Below, piece after piece: positions 1 to 7,522 of a stretch of 23,116 nucleotides of DNA. Under the pieces are notes generated by a model. It saw only the letters and a list, made by a program, of their open reading frames with translations, did no database searches and had not been told where the DNA came from. Position 1 is the stretch's first letter. Every line of letters begins with the position of its first letter. The translations under genes were made by a program, and so were the position numbers. Where the stretch lies: contig DATADC010000129.1 of NCBI GenBank assembly GCA_036258735.1, positions 1 through 23,116 of the forward strand, in the 5' to 3' direction. This DNA is from JAPSGM01 sp036258735 (lineage in GTDB: Bacteria; Chloroflexota; Limnocylindria; QHBO01).

Positions 1-2
1 GC

Positions 3-68
3 ACGTGCGGCACCCCCATGCGACTGGAGCACGCCGCCTCGGAGGGCACGGCCGGGCTGGCACGCTGA
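3..68 (+). CDS. Possible 3' end of a gene cut by the left edge
   Basis: An open plus-strand frame enters from the left edge and stops at TGA 66-68. The 21 visible residues are mixed in composition and not obviously a shadow, but there is too little to recognise a family. It could equally be non-coding upstream sequence of the gene at 86. Confidence 0.2.
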   Translation, partial: TCGTPMRLEHAASEGTAGLAR

Positions 69-85
69 GTGCGTATCGGGCTCGC

Positions 86-397
86 ATGACTTCCGACCAG
101 ACCAGCAGCCGAACCACCGGCGAGACCCACGGCCAGGAACAGGAACCGGTCGAGGCCGGCGAGCGTGACACGACCCAGCGCGACCAGGCCCACGGCGAGG
201 GGGCGCCGGCCACGCAGGCGCCCGAGCAACCGGACGCGCAGGTCGAGGACAGCATCCGCATGGCGCACAGCCCCGACGCGGCGTACGGCAAGCAGGAGGG
301 CCAGGCGGGGACACCGGACGCAGGGATGCCCACCGGCGGCGGCGAGAGCCAGGGACCGGGCGGTGAGTACGTCCCGCAGGAGGAGGACGGCCGCTAG
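86..397 (+). CDS. Small hydrophilic, probably disordered protein
   Basis: I do not recognise a family for this 103-residue protein. It is rich in Gly, Glu, Gln, Asp, Thr and Pro, has no cysteine or tryptophan and almost no hydrophobic residues, and has no signal peptide or membrane segment, so it is probably intrinsically disordered and cytosolic. The ATG at 86 is the first one giving this low-complexity acidic composition; the in-frame extension back to GTG at 5 is Arg/His-rich and looks non-coding. No clear Shine-Dalgarno site is visible. Its TAG stop overlaps the stop of the convergent kinase gene in the tetranucleotide CTAG. Small acidic disordered proteins of this kind are sometimes stress-related, but nothing here shows that. 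Confidence 0.6.
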   Translation: MTSDQTSSRTTGETHGQEQEPVEAGERDTTQRDQAHGEGAPATQAPEQPDAQVEDSIRMAHSPDAAYGKQEGQAGTPDAGMPTGGGESQGPGGEYVPQEEDGR

Positions 398-1791
398 GCC
401 GGGATCTCGGCGCCGTCGGCCGACAGCCGCTGGGCCGGGGCGCTCGGCCCGCGCGGGAGGCTGGCGGGCAGCGTCACCACGAAGCAGGTTCCCCCGGCCG
501 GGTTGCGCTCGACGTTGATGACGCCGCCGTGGCGCGCCACCGCCGCGTGGGTGATGTGCAGCCCCAGCCCGGTGCCGACTCCGGGCGCCTTGGTGGTGAA
601 GAACGGCTCAAACAGGCGAGGCATGACCTCGTCGGGGATCCCGGGCCCGGTGTCGCAGATGCGGACCTCCACCCCGCCGCCATCAGTGGGCCGCACGTGG
701 ATGTCGATCGCTCCGCGACCGTCCATCGCGTCAACCGCGTTGTCGATCAAGTTGGTCCACACCTGGTTCAGCTCGCTGCCGTAGGCCTCTATCTCCGGGA
801 CGTCGGGCGCGTAGTGGCGCGTGACGTCGATCCCCGACCGCAATTTCGAGCGCAGGATCACCAGGGTGTTGTCGATCCCGGCCAACACGTTGATGCGCTG
901 GATCGGTGCCTGGTCTAGGTAGACGTAGGTCTTCACCGCGCCCACGATCTCGCTGATCCGTTCCCCCGCCATGCTCACCTCGCGCAGCAGGGCCTCCACG
1001 TTGGCGGTGGCCGCCAGCCAGGCCGCCGCCTCACGCGCCGCGTCGTCCTCCATGTCGGCGAACGACTGGCGCAGCTGGTCGACGTCCCAGCCGGCATCCA
1101 CGAGGGCGGCGGCGGTCTCGGAGTCGTCGACCAGCTCGAGCACCTCGTCGATGGCATCCGCGCGGCCGACCGCGTCCCGCGGCGCGTGGTCGGAGCGGGG
1201 ACGGATGCCGATGAGGCCGTGGGGCGGGTGCAGTGCGTCGCGCGCGGCGATCGCCTCGCCCAGGGCGTCCACCGAGCGCCGGATGGCAGCCGCCGGATTG
1301 TTGAGCTCGTGCGCGAGGCCCGCGGCCAGTGTGCCCAGCCCCGCCAGCTTCTCGCGCTGGCGCACGAAGGTCTCCAGCGCACGCATGCGCTCCAGCACCG
1401 TCTGGAGCAGCGCCAGGGCGGGCTCCGGGCCGGCGTCCAGCAGGGCGAGCAGCCCCTCGCGCGGGATGCGCAGCACCTCAACGTCAGTCAGCGCGCGGAC
1501 CGAGGCGGCGCGCTCCCGGCCGCCGATCGCGGCGATCTCACCCTGGATGGCCCCTGGCCCGACCCTGGCCAGCGGCAGCTCCACCCCGTCCGCGTGCTTG
1601 GTGACCTCGAGCTCCCCGGAGACGATGACGAACATGGCGTCCCCCAGGTCGCCCTCGCGGATCAACAGGTCGCCGGGGGCCAGCGTCTGGCGCTCCACGG
1701 TCGCGGCCAGACGCGACAGGTCCGCCTCGGACAGGCCGGCAAACAGCGGCGCCGTGCGGAGCGCATCGGGGATCTCGACCTGCGCGCTCAT
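394..1791 (-). CDS. Soluble histidine kinase with N-terminal cyclic-nucleotide-binding-like domain
   Basis: A 465-residue cytosolic sensor kinase with no membrane segments. A cNMP-binding/Crp-type domain occupies about residues 12-120. The phosphoacceptor His161 lies in GLAHELNNP, followed by the N box (NLIDNAVDAM, 347-356), G1 (DTGPGIP, 380-386), F box (FEPFFTTK, 394-401) and G2 (GTGLGL, 406-411). The stretch between the H box and the second dimerisation helix (RISEIVGAVKTY, about 278-289) is much longer than in ordinary HisKA domains, because of an acidic helical insert at roughly 180-270. The ATG at 1791 lies 4 bases after the TGA of the upstream response-regulator/reductase gene, so the two are almost certainly one operon and a cognate pair. 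The ligand of the sensor domain cannot be told from sequence. Confidence 0.93.
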   Translation of the reverse strand: MSAQVEIPDALRTAPLFAGLSEADLSRLAATVERQTLAPGDLLIREGDLGDAMFVIVSGELEVTKHADGVELPLARVGPGAIQGEIAAIGGRERAASVRALTDVEVLRIPREGLLALLDAGPEPALALLQTVLERMRALETFVRQREKLAGLGTLAAGLAHELNNPAAAIRRSVDALGEAIAARDALHPPHGLIGIRPRSDHAPRDAVGRADAIDEVLELVDDSETAAALVDAGWDVDQLRQSFADMEDDAAREAAAWLAATANVEALLREVSMAGERISEIVGAVKTYVYLDQAPIQRINVLAGIDNTLVILRSKLRSGIDVTRHYAPDVPEIEAYGSELNQVWTNLIDNAVDAMDGRGAIDIHVRPTDGGGVEVRICDTGPGIPDEVMPRLFEPFFTTKAPGVGTGLGLHITHAAVARHGGVINVERNPAGGTCFVVTLPASLPRGPSAPAQRLSADGAEIPA

Positions 1792-1795
1792 CGGC

Positions 1796-3478
1796 TCAGA
1801 TCTCGGCCAGGTACTGGTGGACGAACTGGACCGCCATGGCGCCCTCGCCCACCGCACTGGCGATGCGCTTGATGGACCGATGTCGCACGTCGCCGGCGCA
1901 GAACACGCCTGGCATGCTGGCCTCCAGCAGGAAGGGCTCGCGGGTAAGCCCCCAACCGCCCGGCGGTTTGCGGTCCACCAGCACGTTCGGCCCGGTGACG
2001 ACGAAGCCGCCGTCGTCGCGCAGCACGCTTCCCTCGAGCCACTCCGTGCGCGGCGTCTGGCCGATGAACATGAACACCGCGGCCAGCTCCATCTCCTCAG
2101 GCCCCTCCGGCCCGACCACGGTCAGCCCGGTCAGGTGCGTGTCGCCGCGGACCTCGCTGATGCGGGTGGAGAACCGGATCCGGACGTTGGGCAGCGCCTC
2201 CATCTGCTCGATCAGGTACTGGCTCATGGTTGCCGTCAGCGAGTCACCCCGCACGAGCACCGTCACGCTGCGAGCGAAACGCGCCAGGTACACCGCCGCC
2301 TGCCCGGCCGAGTTGCCGCCACCGACGACCCCAACGTCGGTGTCGCGGTACAGGACCGCCTCCGTGGTCGCGGCGCCGTAGTAGATCCCGGCGCCGGCCA
2401 GCTCGCTGGCACGCGGCAGGTCCAGCTTGCGGTACGACACCCCGGTGGCCACCACGACCGTCTGGCACGACAGCTCGGATCCGTCGGACAGCTGCACCAC
2501 ACGATACGGGTCGCCGCGGCGGATGCCGACCACCTCCTGCGGCGATAGGATCTCGGCTCCCAGCCGGCGGGCCTGCGCGAGCGCGCGGCGGGCCAGGTCG
2601 CCGCCAGTCAGCCCGGCGGGGAAGCCCAGGTAGTTCTCGATGCGGCTGGTGGTGCCCGCCTGCCCGCCGGGGGCCTCGCGCTCGACCAGCAGTGTCTTCA
2701 GCCCCTCACTGGCGCCGTACACAGCCGCGGCCAGCCCGGCCGGGCCGCCGCCCACGATAACGAGGTCGTAGAACGGCAGGGCGGCGGTCGTCTGCAGGCC
2801 GACGCGCTCGGCGATCTGGCGCGTGCTCGGGTCGCGCAGCGCCGACCCGTCCGGAAAGACAACGACCGGCACCGCCGGGTCGAGTGGCCCGCCATCCTCG
2901 GCCGAACCTTCGAGGCTCGCGGCCACGCGGCGACCTTCGCCCTCCTCCTCGGGATCCAGCCACTGGTACGGCACCTGGTTGCGGGTCAGGTAGTCACGGA
3001 TGGCGTGGCCGCGCGGCGCCCATCGGCCCGCCAGCAGGCGCAGCCCCTCGAAGGGCGGCTGGAAGTTGGCGCTCCAATCGGCCAGCAGGTCGTCCAGCAC
3101 CGGGAACAGCCGTTCCTCGGGCGGGTCCCACGGCTTGAGGATGTAGTGGTCAAGGTGGATGTCGTTGATGGCCTTGATGGCCACGTCCGTATCGGCGTAG
3201 GCGGTGAGCAGGACTCGCTTGGCGTCCGGCTGCAGGTCCAGCGACTGGGCCAGCAGCTCGATCCCGGTCAGCTTCGGCATGCGTTGGTCGACCACGAACA
3301 GCGCGATGCGGCTGCCGCGCAACGAGAGCTGCCGGACGGCCTCCAGCGCCTCGGGGCCGCCGCCAGCCGCAACGATGCGGTAGTCCTTGCCATATCGCGA
3401 GCGGAGGTCGCGCTCCACGGCACGCAGCACCGGCTCGTCGTCGTCGACCGCCAGGATCACGGGCTTGGGGCCGGCCAT
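1796..3478 (-). CDS. Response regulator fused to thioredoxin-reductase-like FAD oxidoreductase
   Basis: A 560-residue three-part protein. The receiver domain (1-130) has the acidic pocket at Asp12-Asp14, phosphoacceptor Asp64 (VVDQRMP) and Lys115 (LKPWD). A glutaredoxin-like middle part (about 145-232, ending near VPVVVFPDGS) links to a TrxR-type flavoprotein with the FAD motif GGGPAG (243-248), the pyridine-nucleotide motif VGGGNSAG (385-392) and a C-terminal FAD motif (FCAGDVR). The active-site CxxC that normally follows the GxxY segment before the second Rossmann fold is absent: the sequence reads YYGAATTEA. The family is known as fused response regulator/thioredoxin-disulfide reductase. 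It is transcribed from a 41-base divergent intergenic region and followed 4 bases later by its likely kinase. The output would be enzymatic or redox-sensing, not DNA binding. Confidence 0.93.
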   Translation of the reverse strand: MAGPKPVILAVDDDEPVLRAVERDLRSRYGKDYRIVAAGGGPEALEAVRQLSLRGSRIALFVVDQRMPKLTGIELLAQSLDLQPDAKRVLLTAYADTDVAIKAINDIHLDHYILKPWDPPEERLFPVLDDLLADWSANFQPPFEGLRLLAGRWAPRGHAIRDYLTRNQVPYQWLDPEEEGEGRRVAASLEGSAEDGGPLDPAVPVVVFPDGSALRDPSTRQIAERVGLQTTAALPFYDLVIVGGGPAGLAAAVYGASEGLKTLLVEREAPGGQAGTTSRIENYLGFPAGLTGGDLARRALAQARRLGAEILSPQEVVGIRRGDPYRVVQLSDGSELSCQTVVVATGVSYRKLDLPRASELAGAGIYYGAATTEAVLYRDTDVGVVGGGNSAGQAAVYLARFARSVTVLVRGDSLTATMSQYLIEQMEALPNVRIRFSTRISEVRGDTHLTGLTVVGPEGPEEMELAAVFMFIGQTPRTEWLEGSVLRDDGGFVVTGPNVLVDRKPPGGWGLTREPFLLEASMPGVFCAGDVRHRSIKRIASAVGEGAMAVQFVHQYLAEI

Positions 3479-3487
3479 GTGGCGCTG

Positions 3488-3493
3488 AGTCTA
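3488..3493 (-). promoter_or_regulatory. Candidate -10 box (leaderless) for the RR-reductase/kinase operon
   Basis: On the minus strand TAGACT is followed by 9 bases and the ATG at 3478, with no Shine-Dalgarno site. This fits a TANNNT -10 box giving a leaderless or near-leaderless transcript. No convincing -35 is visible. Confidence 0.4.
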
Positions 3494-3505
3494 CGGCGTG
3501 CCGGT

Positions 3506-3511
3506 TAGCAT
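3506..3511 (+). promoter_or_regulatory. Candidate -10 box (leaderless) for the DAO-family oxidoreductase
   Basis: TAGCAT is followed by 8 bases (CGGGCCCG) and the ATG at 3520, with no Shine-Dalgarno site. It sits back to back with the minus-strand box at 3488-3493, so the two divergent promoters overlap within about 40 bases and may be co-controlled. Confidence 0.4.
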
Positions 3512-3519
3512 CGGGCCCG

Positions 3520-4710
3520 ATGGCGAGACGTGATCGGGCGGACGTGGTGGTGGTCGGCGGGGCGATCATCGGCAGCGCGGTCGCCACCTTCCTGCGGCTG
3601 CGCCGCGACTGGGATGGACGGGTGATCGTGATCGAGCGGGACCCGACCTACCGGACCTCCTCGACCACGTTGTCCGCCGCCTCCATCCGGCTGCAGTTCA
3701 GCACGCCGGTGAACATCGAGATCAGCCGCTTCGGCATCTCGTTCATCAAGGACCTGGACCGATGGCTCGGCGTGCCCGGCGAAGCGCCTCCCGAGATCGA
3801 CTTCGTCGAGGGCGGCTACCTGTTCCTGGCGACCCCTGCCGGGCTCGCGACCCTGGAGGCCAACCACGCGGTGCAGCGCGCGCACGGCGTCAACGTGGTG
3901 CTCCTTGGGCCGACTGACCTGCGGCGGCGCTTCGCGTGGCTCAACGTCGACGGCCTGGCGGGCGGTTCGCTCGGCCTAAGCGACGAGGGCTGGTTCGACG
4001 CCCACGCCCTGCTCCAGGCCTTCCGGCGCAAGGCACGCTCGATCGGCATCGAGTACGTCACCGGCGAGGTGACCGACGTCGAGCGGGACGGCCAGGTGGT
4101 CGCCGGCGTGCGGCTGGGCGATGGCCGCCGCATCGAGGCCGGCTGGGTGGTGAACGCGGCGGGGCCACGCGCCGCGGAGGTCGCGGCCATGGCGGGGGCC
4201 GACCTGCCGGTCCGGCCGCGCAAGCGCTTCGTCTACCACTTCGACTGCCGCGAGCGGCTCGGGCCTGCGCCGCTGACCATCAATCCGGGTGGCGTGTACT
4301 TCCGTCCCGAGGGACCATCCTGGATCGGCGGCTACTCGCCCCGGCACGGAGAGGCGGATCCGGACACGCTCGATCTGGAGGTGGACCGCTCGCGCTTTGA
4401 GGAATTCGTCTGGCCGGAGCTGGCGCGTCGCGTGCCGGCATTCGAGTCCGTCCGGCTGCTGGACGCGTGGGCGGGCCACTACGAGGTCAACACCCTTGAC
4501 CACAACGCGGTGGTCGGGCCACATCCGCAGATGCGCAACTTCGTGTTCGCGAACGGGTTCTCCGGCCACGGGCTTCAGCAGGCGCCGGCGGTCGGGCGCG
4601 GCCTGGCCGAATGGATCGCGGCCGGCCGCTACGAAACCCTTGACCTGTCGCCGCTCGGCTACGACCGCATCCTGCGCGGCGAGCCACTGCGCGAGCTCAA
4701 CGTGGTGTGA
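3520..4710 (+). CDS. FAD-dependent oxidoreductase, DAO family (FOXRED1/sarcosine-oxidase-like)
   Basis: A 396-residue flavoprotein. The N-terminal dinucleotide fold reads VVVVGGAIIGSA (9-20) with an acidic residue ending the second strand (VIVIERD), which binds the FAD ribose. The C-terminal GFSGHGLQQAPAVGRGLAEW segment closes the DAO fold and is typical of FOXRED1-like and glycine/sarcosine-oxidase-like members. No membrane segments or signal peptide are seen. Members oxidise amino or N-methyl amino acids or assist electron transfer; the substrate here is not determinable. It is divergent from the RR-reductase operon (41 bases between start codons) and convergent with the phosphofructokinase, with 19 bases between the stop codons. 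Confidence 0.9.
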   Translation: MARRDRADVVVVGGAIIGSAVATFLRLRRDWDGRVIVIERDPTYRTSSTTLSAASIRLQFSTPVNIEISRFGISFIKDLDRWLGVPGEAPPEIDFVEGGYLFLATPAGLATLEANHAVQRAHGVNVVLLGPTDLRRRFAWLNVDGLAGGSLGLSDEGWFDAHALLQAFRRKARSIGIEYVTGEVTDVERDGQVVAGVRLGDGRRIEAGWVVNAAGPRAAEVAAMAGADLPVRPRKRFVYHFDCRERLGPAPLTINPGGVYFRPEGPSWIGGYSPRHGEADPDTLDLEVDRSRFEEFVWPELARRVPAFESVRLLDAWAGHYEVNTLDHNAVVGPHPQMRNFVFANGFSGHGLQQAPAVGRGLAEWIAAGRYETLDLSPLGYDRILRGEPLRELNVV

Positions 4711-4729
4711 GCCCGCCCCCGACCGCTGC

Positions 4730-5908
4730 TCAGTCGTCGGGGATTGGGCGGCCCAGCAGCAGGGGCATGCCCAGCCGCCGGTCGTAGCGCGGGCGCAGGC
4801 GCTGCGTGTTGTACATGGTCTCGACCTCGAGCCTCCGGGCCCCGCCCGCACGTGCCGGCAGCGGTGCGTGCGTGTAGCGGCCGGCGTGGATGGCCGTCAT
4901 GCGGCCATGCAGCCCCTCGGCCAGCATCTCGACCGCCACGTTGGCGAAGGTGGTTGCAACCATCTGGTCCAGCGCATCGGGGTCGCCGGAGCGCAGGTCG
5001 TAGGTCAGGTCCGAATGGACCGTGTCCACACCGGTCATGGCCTTCAGCTCCTCCGCCAGCGCGAAGCCCACGTCCGCCTTCCGCCGATGACCGTAGGCGT
5101 CCTCCTCGCCCAGCTCCTGGACGTGGGCGCCGGTCCAGACCGCGCCCTCGGAGGCGACCACCAGCGCGTACGAGCTCGGGTTGTTGCGTCGGTCCTCCAT
5201 CAGCAGGTCTGAGAGGAGCCGCAGGTCGAAGGGCGCCTCGGGGACGACGCAGCGCGAGCTGGTGACGTAGGCCGCGTACCAGGCCGAGAACCCGGCGTTG
5301 CGGCCGAAGATGCGGAAGACGCCGATCCGCTCGTGGCTGCCCAGCGTGGTGCGCTGGCGGTTGATCAGCTCCTTGGCGCGGGTGACCGCGGTCGAGAAGC
5401 CGATGCAGTACTCGGTGCCCGCCACGTCGTTGTCCATGGTCTTGGGGATGGCGACCAGGGGGACGCCTTCGCTACCGAGCTGAGCGGCGTAGCTCAACGT
5501 ATCGTCGCCACCGATCGCGACCAGGTGGGTGATGCCCAACGCCTCCAGGTTGGACGTCACGACCGGGGTGAGGTCGAAGTGGTCGGCATCGGTCTGAAAG
5601 CGCGCCCGATCGGCGGCCGAGAGGTGGTCGGGCAGGTCCTTGGCGCGCATCCGGGCCGGGTTGGTGCGCGAGGTGTGCAGGATGGTTCCGCCGGTGCGGT
5701 CTATTGCCCGCGTTCCCCGCCGGTCCAGCGGGCGGACGAAGTCCGCATCGGGCTGGGCGCCCGGGCGCTGGTGGGTGAGGCCCTGCCAGCCCCGACGAAT
5801 CCCCACCGCCTCCCAGCCGAGCTCCGTGGAGCGGTACACGACGCTCTTGATGACCGAGTTGAGGCCGGGGACGTCGCCCCCGCCGGTGAGGATTGCGACC
5901 CGCGTCAT
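4730..5908 (-). CDS. 6-phosphofructokinase, probably pyrophosphate-dependent
   Basis: A 392-residue cytosolic sugar kinase converting fructose 6-phosphate to fructose 1,6-bisphosphate. The N-terminal phosphate loop is TGGGDVPGLN (8-17). The phosphoryl-donor site is GGDDT (133-137) and the catalytic loop PKTMDND (155-161) with catalytic Asp159; GRNAG (203-207) and PEAP (223-226) contribute to the fructose 6-phosphate site. Asp136 and Lys156 replace the Gly residues of ATP enzymes such as E. coli PfkA (GGDGS, PGTIDND), and this pair is the known signature of PPi-dependent enzymes. An extension at about 60-120 is typical of the longer clade. The ATG at 5908 has GAGGG 5 bases upstream on its strand. 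A PPi enzyme would be reversible and save ATP. Confidence 0.92.
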   Translation of the reverse strand: MTRVAILTGGGDVPGLNSVIKSVVYRSTELGWEAVGIRRGWQGLTHQRPGAQPDADFVRPLDRRGTRAIDRTGGTILHTSRTNPARMRAKDLPDHLSAADRARFQTDADHFDLTPVVTSNLEALGITHLVAIGGDDTLSYAAQLGSEGVPLVAIPKTMDNDVAGTEYCIGFSTAVTRAKELINRQRTTLGSHERIGVFRIFGRNAGFSAWYAAYVTSSRCVVPEAPFDLRLLSDLLMEDRRNNPSSYALVVASEGAVWTGAHVQELGEEDAYGHRRKADVGFALAEELKAMTGVDTVHSDLTYDLRSGDPDALDQMVATTFANVAVEMLAEGLHGRMTAIHAGRYTHAPLPARAGGARRLEVETMYNTQRLRPRYDRRLGMPLLLGRPIPDD

Positions 5909-5970
5909 GCGGCCCTCATGATGCCGCGTCCGGCTCCTGGTCGTGCGGCCGGCGTGCCCATCGGAAGGGG

Positions 5971-5999
5971 TGGCGCAATCGAGGCATTTCTGGCATAAT
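5971..5999 (+). promoter_or_regulatory. Promoter of the small Cys/His protein gene
   Basis: TGGCGC (5971-5976), 17 bases, then CATAAT (5994-5999) preceded by TGG, an extended -10. It is one of the most AT-rich spots in the window. The predicted start near 6006 gives a leader of about 39 bases with a CCGCGG-CGA-CCGCGG hairpin (6012-6026) before the GAGGAG ribosome binding site. Confidence 0.55.
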
Positions 6000-6044
6000 C
6001 GCGCTCCCCTTCCGCGGCGACCGCGGTTCGTTCCGAGGAGTTAC

Positions 6045-6236
6045 ATGGCCACCGACGTCAACCAGCGACGCTATGTCACCTGGCGCCTGCCCGACCGGCA
6101 GTTCTCGAAGGTCCACCTGCAGCGAGACCCGGAGATGACCATCTGCGGCAAGACGCTGCCCCGCGCCACCGGTTCGCCGCAGCCGCCCATCCCAGCGGCC
6201 GCGATGTGCCCGGAGTGCGCGGCATCCGAGGCCTGA
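6045..6236 (+). CDS. Small Cys/His (possible zinc-binding) protein
   Basis: A 63-residue protein of unknown function. The ATG at 6045 is set by a strong GAGGAG ribosome binding site 5 bases upstream. The spacing HLQRDPEMTIC followed about 26 residues later by CPEC gives one His and three Cys residues, enough for one zinc site of the short zinc-ribbon type; small actinobacterial proteins carry a similar H-x(n)-C...CxxC pattern. The N-terminal half is polar and basic. It has its own promoter and a short leader hairpin, and lies 33 bases before the SRAP gene on the same strand. Zinc binding is an inference from spacing; a structural or regulatory role cannot be distinguished. Confidence 0.75.
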   Translation: MATDVNQRRYVTWRLPDRQFSKVHLQRDPEMTICGKTLPRATGSPQPPIPAAAMCPECAASEA

Positions 6237-6269
6237 TCGCCAACTTTCATATCCAATCTTGGCGCGGCG

Positions 6270-6998
6270 ATGTGCGGCCGCTTCGCCCAGCCGCGCTCCG
6301 CTGAGGAGCTGGCCCGCATCTTCCGCGCGCGGGCGGCAACCGACCTGGATGGAGGCCGCTTCAACGTAGCGCCCACCGACCCGGTGGCGGCGGTGGTGGT
6401 CCACCACGGCGAGCGCGTCGTCGACGAGTTTCGCTGGGGGCTCGTCCCGGCATACGAGGAGTCGCCGCGCGGCGCCGCCCGCCACATCAACGCCCGTTCC
6501 GAAACCGTGAGCTCGTCGCCGGCGTTCCGCGCCTCGTTTCGGCGCAGGCGCTGCATCGTTCCGGCCGATGCCTTCTACGAGTGGCGCCGCGTCCGAGACC
6601 CGGCCACGGGACGCGTGGTGCAGCGGCAACCCTTCGCCATCCGCCCGGTCGCGGACGATCCGTTCGCCTTCGCCGGGCTGTGGACCACCTGGCGAGACCC
6701 CGAGACGGCCGATCGCCTGTATACCGTCAGCATCCTGACCGGCTCGCCCAACGAGCTGGTTGCGCCGGTTCACGACCGCATGCCGATCATCCTCGATCCC
6801 GGCGATCGCGACGCGTGGCTCGACCCGCAGGCGCCCGAATCGGCGCTCGTCACGCTGCTGCGCACGGCGGACGCCGCGGCCATGCGCATGTACCCGGTGT
6901 CCCCGGCGGTGAACAGCGTCCGCAGCCAGGGCGCGGACCTGCTCGCCCCGCTGTCTCGCTGGGGCTCGGATCGCCAGGCGCAGCTCTGGCCCACGTGA
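6270..6998 (+). CDS. SOS response-associated peptidase family protein (SRAP; YedK/HMCES-like)
   Basis: A 242-residue SRAP-domain protein. It begins MCGRF, so Met removal exposes the catalytic Cys2, which in YedK/HMCES forms a thiazolidine crosslink to abasic sites in single-stranded DNA. The other conserved residues are present: Asn74 in HINARSET, Glu104 in FYEWRR and His168 in PVHDRMP. The length matches the family. There is no good Shine-Dalgarno site; a short inverted repeat GCCAA/TTGGC (6239-6243, 6259-6263) lies just before the start. No GAAC-N4-GTTC box is seen upstream, so SOS control is not evident here. Its TGA overlaps the GTG start of the next gene as GTGA, implying translational coupling to a polynucleotide-kinase-like protein. 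Confidence 0.95.
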   Translation: MCGRFAQPRSAEELARIFRARAATDLDGGRFNVAPTDPVAAVVVHHGERVVDEFRWGLVPAYEESPRGAARHINARSETVSSSPAFRASFRRRRCIVPADAFYEWRRVRDPATGRVVQRQPFAIRPVADDPFAFAGLWTTWRDPETADRLYTVSILTGSPNELVAPVHDRMPIILDPGDRDAWLDPQAPESALVTLLRTADAAAMRMYPVSPAVNSVRSQGADLLAPLSRWGSDRQAQLWPT

Positions 6999-7522
6999 CG
7001 GTGCCAGCGCCGACGTCCATCGTCGTGCCAGCCGGCTCCATGGTGGTGCTGATCGGGCCCAGCGGGTCGGGTAAGTCGACCTTCGCCGCGCGCCACTTTC
7101 CGCGCACCTACGTGCTCTCCTCCGACGAGATGCGCGCCATCGTCGCCGACGATCCGGCCGACCAGACCGCGACCGACGCGGCGTTCGAGCTGCTGCACAC
7201 CGCCCTCGCCCTGCGGCTGGCCGGGCGCCGCACCAGCGTGGTGGACGCCACCAATGTCGAGCGCTGGGCGCGTGGCCGCCTGCTGGCCGTTGCTCGCCGC
7301 AGCGGGCGCCCGGCCCTCGCCATCGTGCTTGCGCTGCCGCTGGAGGTCTGTATGGCGCGCAACGCCGCGCGGCGCGACGCCCGACCGGCCGCCGCGATCC
7401 GGCGCCAGCACCGGTGGATGATGGGGTCGCTCGCCGCCCTGACAGACGAGGGATTCGAGCGCGTGTGTGTGCTGGACAGCGAAGCGGCCGTCGAGGCGGC
7501 GGAGGTGATCAGCAGGCCGTAG
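6995..7522 (+). CDS. P-loop kinase resembling polynucleotide kinase (AAA_33 type)
   Basis: A 175-residue protein if it starts at GTG 6995, which overlaps the SRAP stop as GTGA; ATG 7040 would give 160 residues. The Walker A motif GPSGSGKST is at 21-29, then SSDEMR, the VVDATN strand typical of T4 Pnk-like kinase domains, and an Arg-rich lid (RNAARRD). These features fit the 5'-OH polynucleotide kinase / zeta-toxin-like superfamily of small P-loop kinases acting on nucleic-acid or small-molecule hydroxyls. No phosphatase or ligase domain is attached. Coupling to the SRAP gene makes a nucleic-acid end-processing role attractive, but the substrate is inferred only from context. Confidence 0.85.
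   Translation: MTVPAPTSIVVPAGSMVVLIGPSGSGKSTFAARHFPRTYVLSSDEMRAIVADDPADQTATDAAFELLHTALALRLAGRRTSVVDATNVERWARGRLLAVARRSGRPALAIVLALPLEVCMARNAARRDARPAAAIRRQHRWMMGSLAALTDEGFERVCVLDSEAAVEAAEVISRP

Noticed and set aside
394..397. Shared CTAG at convergent stops (also at 14394-14397) as a regulatory feature
   Set aside because: A four-base overlap of two TAG stops arises easily in compact genomes; nothing suggests function.
971..2548. 525-residue plus-strand open frame
   Set aside because: Ser/Arg-rich antisense shadow of the kinase and RR-reductase genes, which have clear domains and motifs.
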